Of a DNA stretch of 6,382 nucleotides, positions 4,415-6,382 are shown one piece after another. The notes below the pieces were generated by a model. It was not told the DNA's origin. It did no database searches and worked only from the letters and a program-made list of their open reading frames with translations. Numbering within the stretch: the stretch's first letter is position 1; every line of letters begins with the position of its first letter. Source of the stretch: BOG-908 sp964657885 (GTDB taxonomy: Bacteria; Pseudomonadota; Alphaproteobacteria; Acetobacterales; Acetobacteraceae). The position numbers and the translations under genes were made by a program. The stretch lies in the NCBI GenBank assembly GCA_964657885.1, contig CAZZWO010000180.1:1-6382 (forward strand). Direction: 5' to 3'.

Positions 4415-6241
4415 TTGCTATCCAGCCGCCGAAACCTCGACTTCACCCTCTACGAATGGCTCGGCGTCGAAGCGCTGCTCGACCGGCCGGCGTATGCCGA
4501 CCACTCGCGCGCCACCTTCGATGCATTGCTCGATTTGTCGGAACGGCTAGCTACCGACAAGTATCTGCCGACGCTGAAGGACAGCGACCGCCATGAGCCG
4601 TCGCTCGATGCCGAGGGCAACGTGCACGTGCTGCCCGCAATCCGCGACGCGCTGGCCGCCACTGCCGAGGCTGGGCTGTTCGCGGCCGGCTTCCCCGCGG
4701 AACTCGACGGCATGGCGGTGCCGAGCACCGTCTATTGGGCGGCGATGGGCCTGCTGAAGGCCGCAAGCGTCAGCGCCACCGGGTTCATGATGTTGACGGT
4801 GGCCAATGCGCGGTTGATCGCCACGTTCGGAACCCCGGCTCAGGTGGCCGCCTTTGCGGCGCCGCAGATCGCCGGCCGATGGTTCGGCACGATGTGCCTG
4901 TCCGAGCCGCAGGCCGGTTCGTCGCTGGCCGACATCTCCACGCGGGCGGAGCCGGACGGGCAGGACGGCTTCGGCCAGCGTTACCGGCTGCGCGGCAACA
5001 AGATGTGGATTTCGGGCGGCGACCACGATGCGTCCGAGAACATCGTGCACCTGGTGCTGGCCAAGGTGCCGGGGCCGGACGGCAAGCCGGTCGCCGGCAC
5101 CCGCGGCATTTCGCTGTTCATCGTTCCGAAATACCTGCCGTCCAATGATGCGCCGGAGAGCGAAGCCGGCGAGCGCAATGACATCGTGGTCGCCGGCCTC
5201 AACCATAAGATGGGGTTCCGCGGCATCCCGAATTGCCTGCTGAACCTCGGCGAGGGGCGCTTTACACCGGCAGGCAGGTCCGGCGCCATCGGCTACCTGG
5301 TGGGACAGGTCGGGCAGGGGCTGCCGATCATGTTCCAGATGATGAACGAGGCGCGGGTCGGCGTCGGCCTCGGGGCCGCGATGCTGGCCATCCGCGGCTA
5401 CCAGCTGGCGCTGACCTACGCAACGGATCGGCTACAGGGCCGGCCGCTGGACACGCGCGGCAGGGTCGAGAACCCGCCGGTGCCGCTGATTTCGCACCCC
5501 GACGTGAAGCGCATGTTGCTGGCGCAGAAGGCCTATGCCGAGGGGGCGCTGGCACTGGTGCTGTATGCCGGGCGCCTGATCGACGAGGAGCGTTCGGCGC
5601 CCGATGCCGATGCGCGGGGGCAGGCGGGCGCGTTGCTGTCGCTGTTGACGCCGGTCGCCAAGACCTGGCCGTCCGAGTGGGGGCTGGCCGCGAACGACCT
5701 CGCGATCCAGGTGCATGGCGGCTACGGCTACACGCGCGACTTCGACGTCGAGCAACTGTATCGCGACAACCGGCTGAACCCGATCCACGAGGGCACCACC
5801 GGCATCCAGGGGCTGGACCTGCTCGGCCGCAAGATTTTGCGCGAGCGGGCGGCGAGCCTGCGGCAGCTGCAGGGCCTGGTCTCGGCAACTGTCGAACGCG
5901 CCCGCTCGCAAGCGGGACTCGCGGCGCTGGCCGATGCGTTGGAGGGCACCTGGAAACACGTCGCCGGCACCGTCGAACGGCTGTTGACGCTGAACGACGA
6001 CGCGCGCGCGCTGGCCCATGCGACGGCCTTCCTGTCCGCATTCGGCCACGCCGTCGTCGGCTGGCTGTGGCTCGACCAGGCCGTGCTTTGTGCCGCCGCC
6101 GAGCCGGACGACTACCGGCTGGGCAAGATCAGGGCGTGCCGCTTTTTCTTCGAGACCGAGCTGCCGCGCGTGGCGGTCTGGCTCGACCAGGTCGATGGCC
6201 TGAGCGACGTGGCCGCCGGGATGCCGGCCGAGCAGTTCTGA
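4415..6241 (+). CDS. Acyl-CoA dehydrogenase, long form with extra C-terminal domain
   Basis: This 608-residue FAD enzyme is predicted to oxidise an acyl-CoA to the 2,3-enoyl-CoA and pass electrons to electron-transfer flavoprotein. After an alpha-helical N-terminal domain come FGTMCLSEPQAGSS (157-170) and KMWISGGDHD, the flavin-binding beta domain, then HKMGFRGIPN (264-273). The helical C-terminal domain has HGGYGY (434-439) and NPIHEGTTGIQ, whose Glu459 is the expected catalytic base. About 140 further residues follow, ending in FFFETELPRVAVWL and MPAEQF. This tail matches the long subfamily that includes 3-methylmercaptopropionyl-CoA dehydrogenase DmdC. Many members have other or unknown substrates, so no substrate is assigned. 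The TTG start has AGGA 9 nt upstream and gives the typical opening SSRRNLDFTLYEWL. It lies downstream of the era palindrome, so it probably has its own promoter, which I could not identify. recO begins 25 nt after its stop. Confidence 0.93.
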   Translation: MLSSRRNLDFTLYEWLGVEALLDRPAYADHSRATFDALLDLSERLATDKYLPTLKDSDRHEPSLDAEGNVHVLPAIRDALAATAEAGLFAAGFPAELDGMAVPSTVYWAAMGLLKAASVSATGFMMLTVANARLIATFGTPAQVAAFAAPQIAGRWFGTMCLSEPQAGSSLADISTRAEPDGQDGFGQRYRLRGNKMWISGGDHDASENIVHLVLAKVPGPDGKPVAGTRGISLFIVPKYLPSNDAPESEAGERNDIVVAGLNHKMGFRGIPNCLLNLGEGRFTPAGRSGAIGYLVGQVGQGLPIMFQMMNEARVGVGLGAAMLAIRGYQLALTYATDRLQGRPLDTRGRVENPPVPLISHPDVKRMLLAQKAYAEGALALVLYAGRLIDEERSAPDADARGQAGALLSLLTPVAKTWPSEWGLAANDLAIQVHGGYGYTRDFDVEQLYRDNRLNPIHEGTTGIQGLDLLGRKILRERAASLRQLQGLVSATVERARSQAGLAALADALEGTWKHVAGTVERLLTLNDDARALAHATAFLSAFGHAVVGWLWLDQAVLCAAAEPDDYRLGKIRACRFFFETELPRVAVWLDQVDGLSDVAAGMPAEQF

Positions 6242-6266
6242 CGCGGCGGCCTGACGGCCCGCGGGT

Positions 6267-6382
6267 ATGGAATGGTCGGCGCCCGGGATCGTGCTCAGTG
6301 CGGCGCCCTATGCGGAGGGCGATGCGCTGGCCGCGGTGTTCACCGAGGAGCATGGCGTCTATCGCGGGCTGGCACGCGGCGG
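6267..6382 (+). CDS. recO: DNA repair protein RecO, N-terminal fragment
   Basis: The first 38 codons are present and the gene runs off the window. RecO works with RecF and RecR to load RecA on gapped DNA and anneals single strands. The opening MEWSAPGIVLSAAPYAEGDA, then VFTEEHGVYRGLARGG, matches the family's OB-fold start: a short strand with G-I-V-L, a small loop, then a T-x-E-H-G segment leading to a L-x-R-G-G strand. The ATG at 6267 is the natural start. No strong Shine-Dalgarno is visible, only G-rich bases just before it. The recO gene commonly follows era in proteobacteria, which supports the call. Here the acyl-CoA dehydrogenase lies between them, and the 25-nt gap suggests that recO may be co-transcribed with it. 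Confidence 0.85.
   Translation, partial: MEWSAPGIVLSAAPYAEGDALAAVFTEEHGVYRGLARG

Noticed and set aside
6242..6266. Possible hairpin GGCC-TGAC-GGCC between the dehydrogenase and recO
   Set aside because: Only 4 bp with no T-run; expected by chance in G+C-rich sequence.

Overview
The window looks like the chromosome of a high-G+C alphaproteobacterium. The gene order lepB-rnc-era, followed a little later by recO, is the classic alphaproteobacterial housekeeping cluster. The protein sequences and the A/T-run intergenic repeat fit Rhodospirillales, possibly Acetobacteraceae; that finer placement is inference from style, not from a search.

Layout. Bases 1-911 are the C-terminal part of a ClC-family chloride channel/transporter with a cytoplasmic CBS pair. 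Its stop codon abuts a 141-bp imperfect palindrome (911-1051) that folds, end to end, into one long hairpin. Convergent to clc is a small gene for a secreted protein of unknown function (1477-1070, minus strand; signal peptide, two cysteines). A 225-bp divergent intergenic region (1478-1702) with a hairpin and a 15-bp direct repeat separates it from lepB. Then come lepB (signal peptidase I), rnc (RNase III) and era (ribosome-assembly GTPase), tightly packed. lepB and rnc overlap by 4 nt (TTGA). rnc and era are bridged by a 16-codon mini-ORF that overlaps rnc by ATGA and era by GTGA. After era lies an A/T-rich 104-bp compound palindrome (4290-4393), the probable end of the lepB-rnc-era transcript. 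Next is a 608-residue acyl-CoA dehydrogenase of the long type with an extra C-terminal domain (4415-6241), and the first 38 codons of recO (6267 to the window end).

How the genes fit together. lepB, rnc and era handle protein export, RNA processing and 30S assembly, and their overlaps suggest translational coupling. The acyl-CoA dehydrogenase sits between era and recO, which are adjacent in many proteobacteria. It probably starts its own transcript after the palindrome and may carry recO with it (25 nt apart). No complete novel system is visible. The most unusual items are the two palindromic intergenic elements, the mini-ORF relay between rnc and era, and the small secreted protein.
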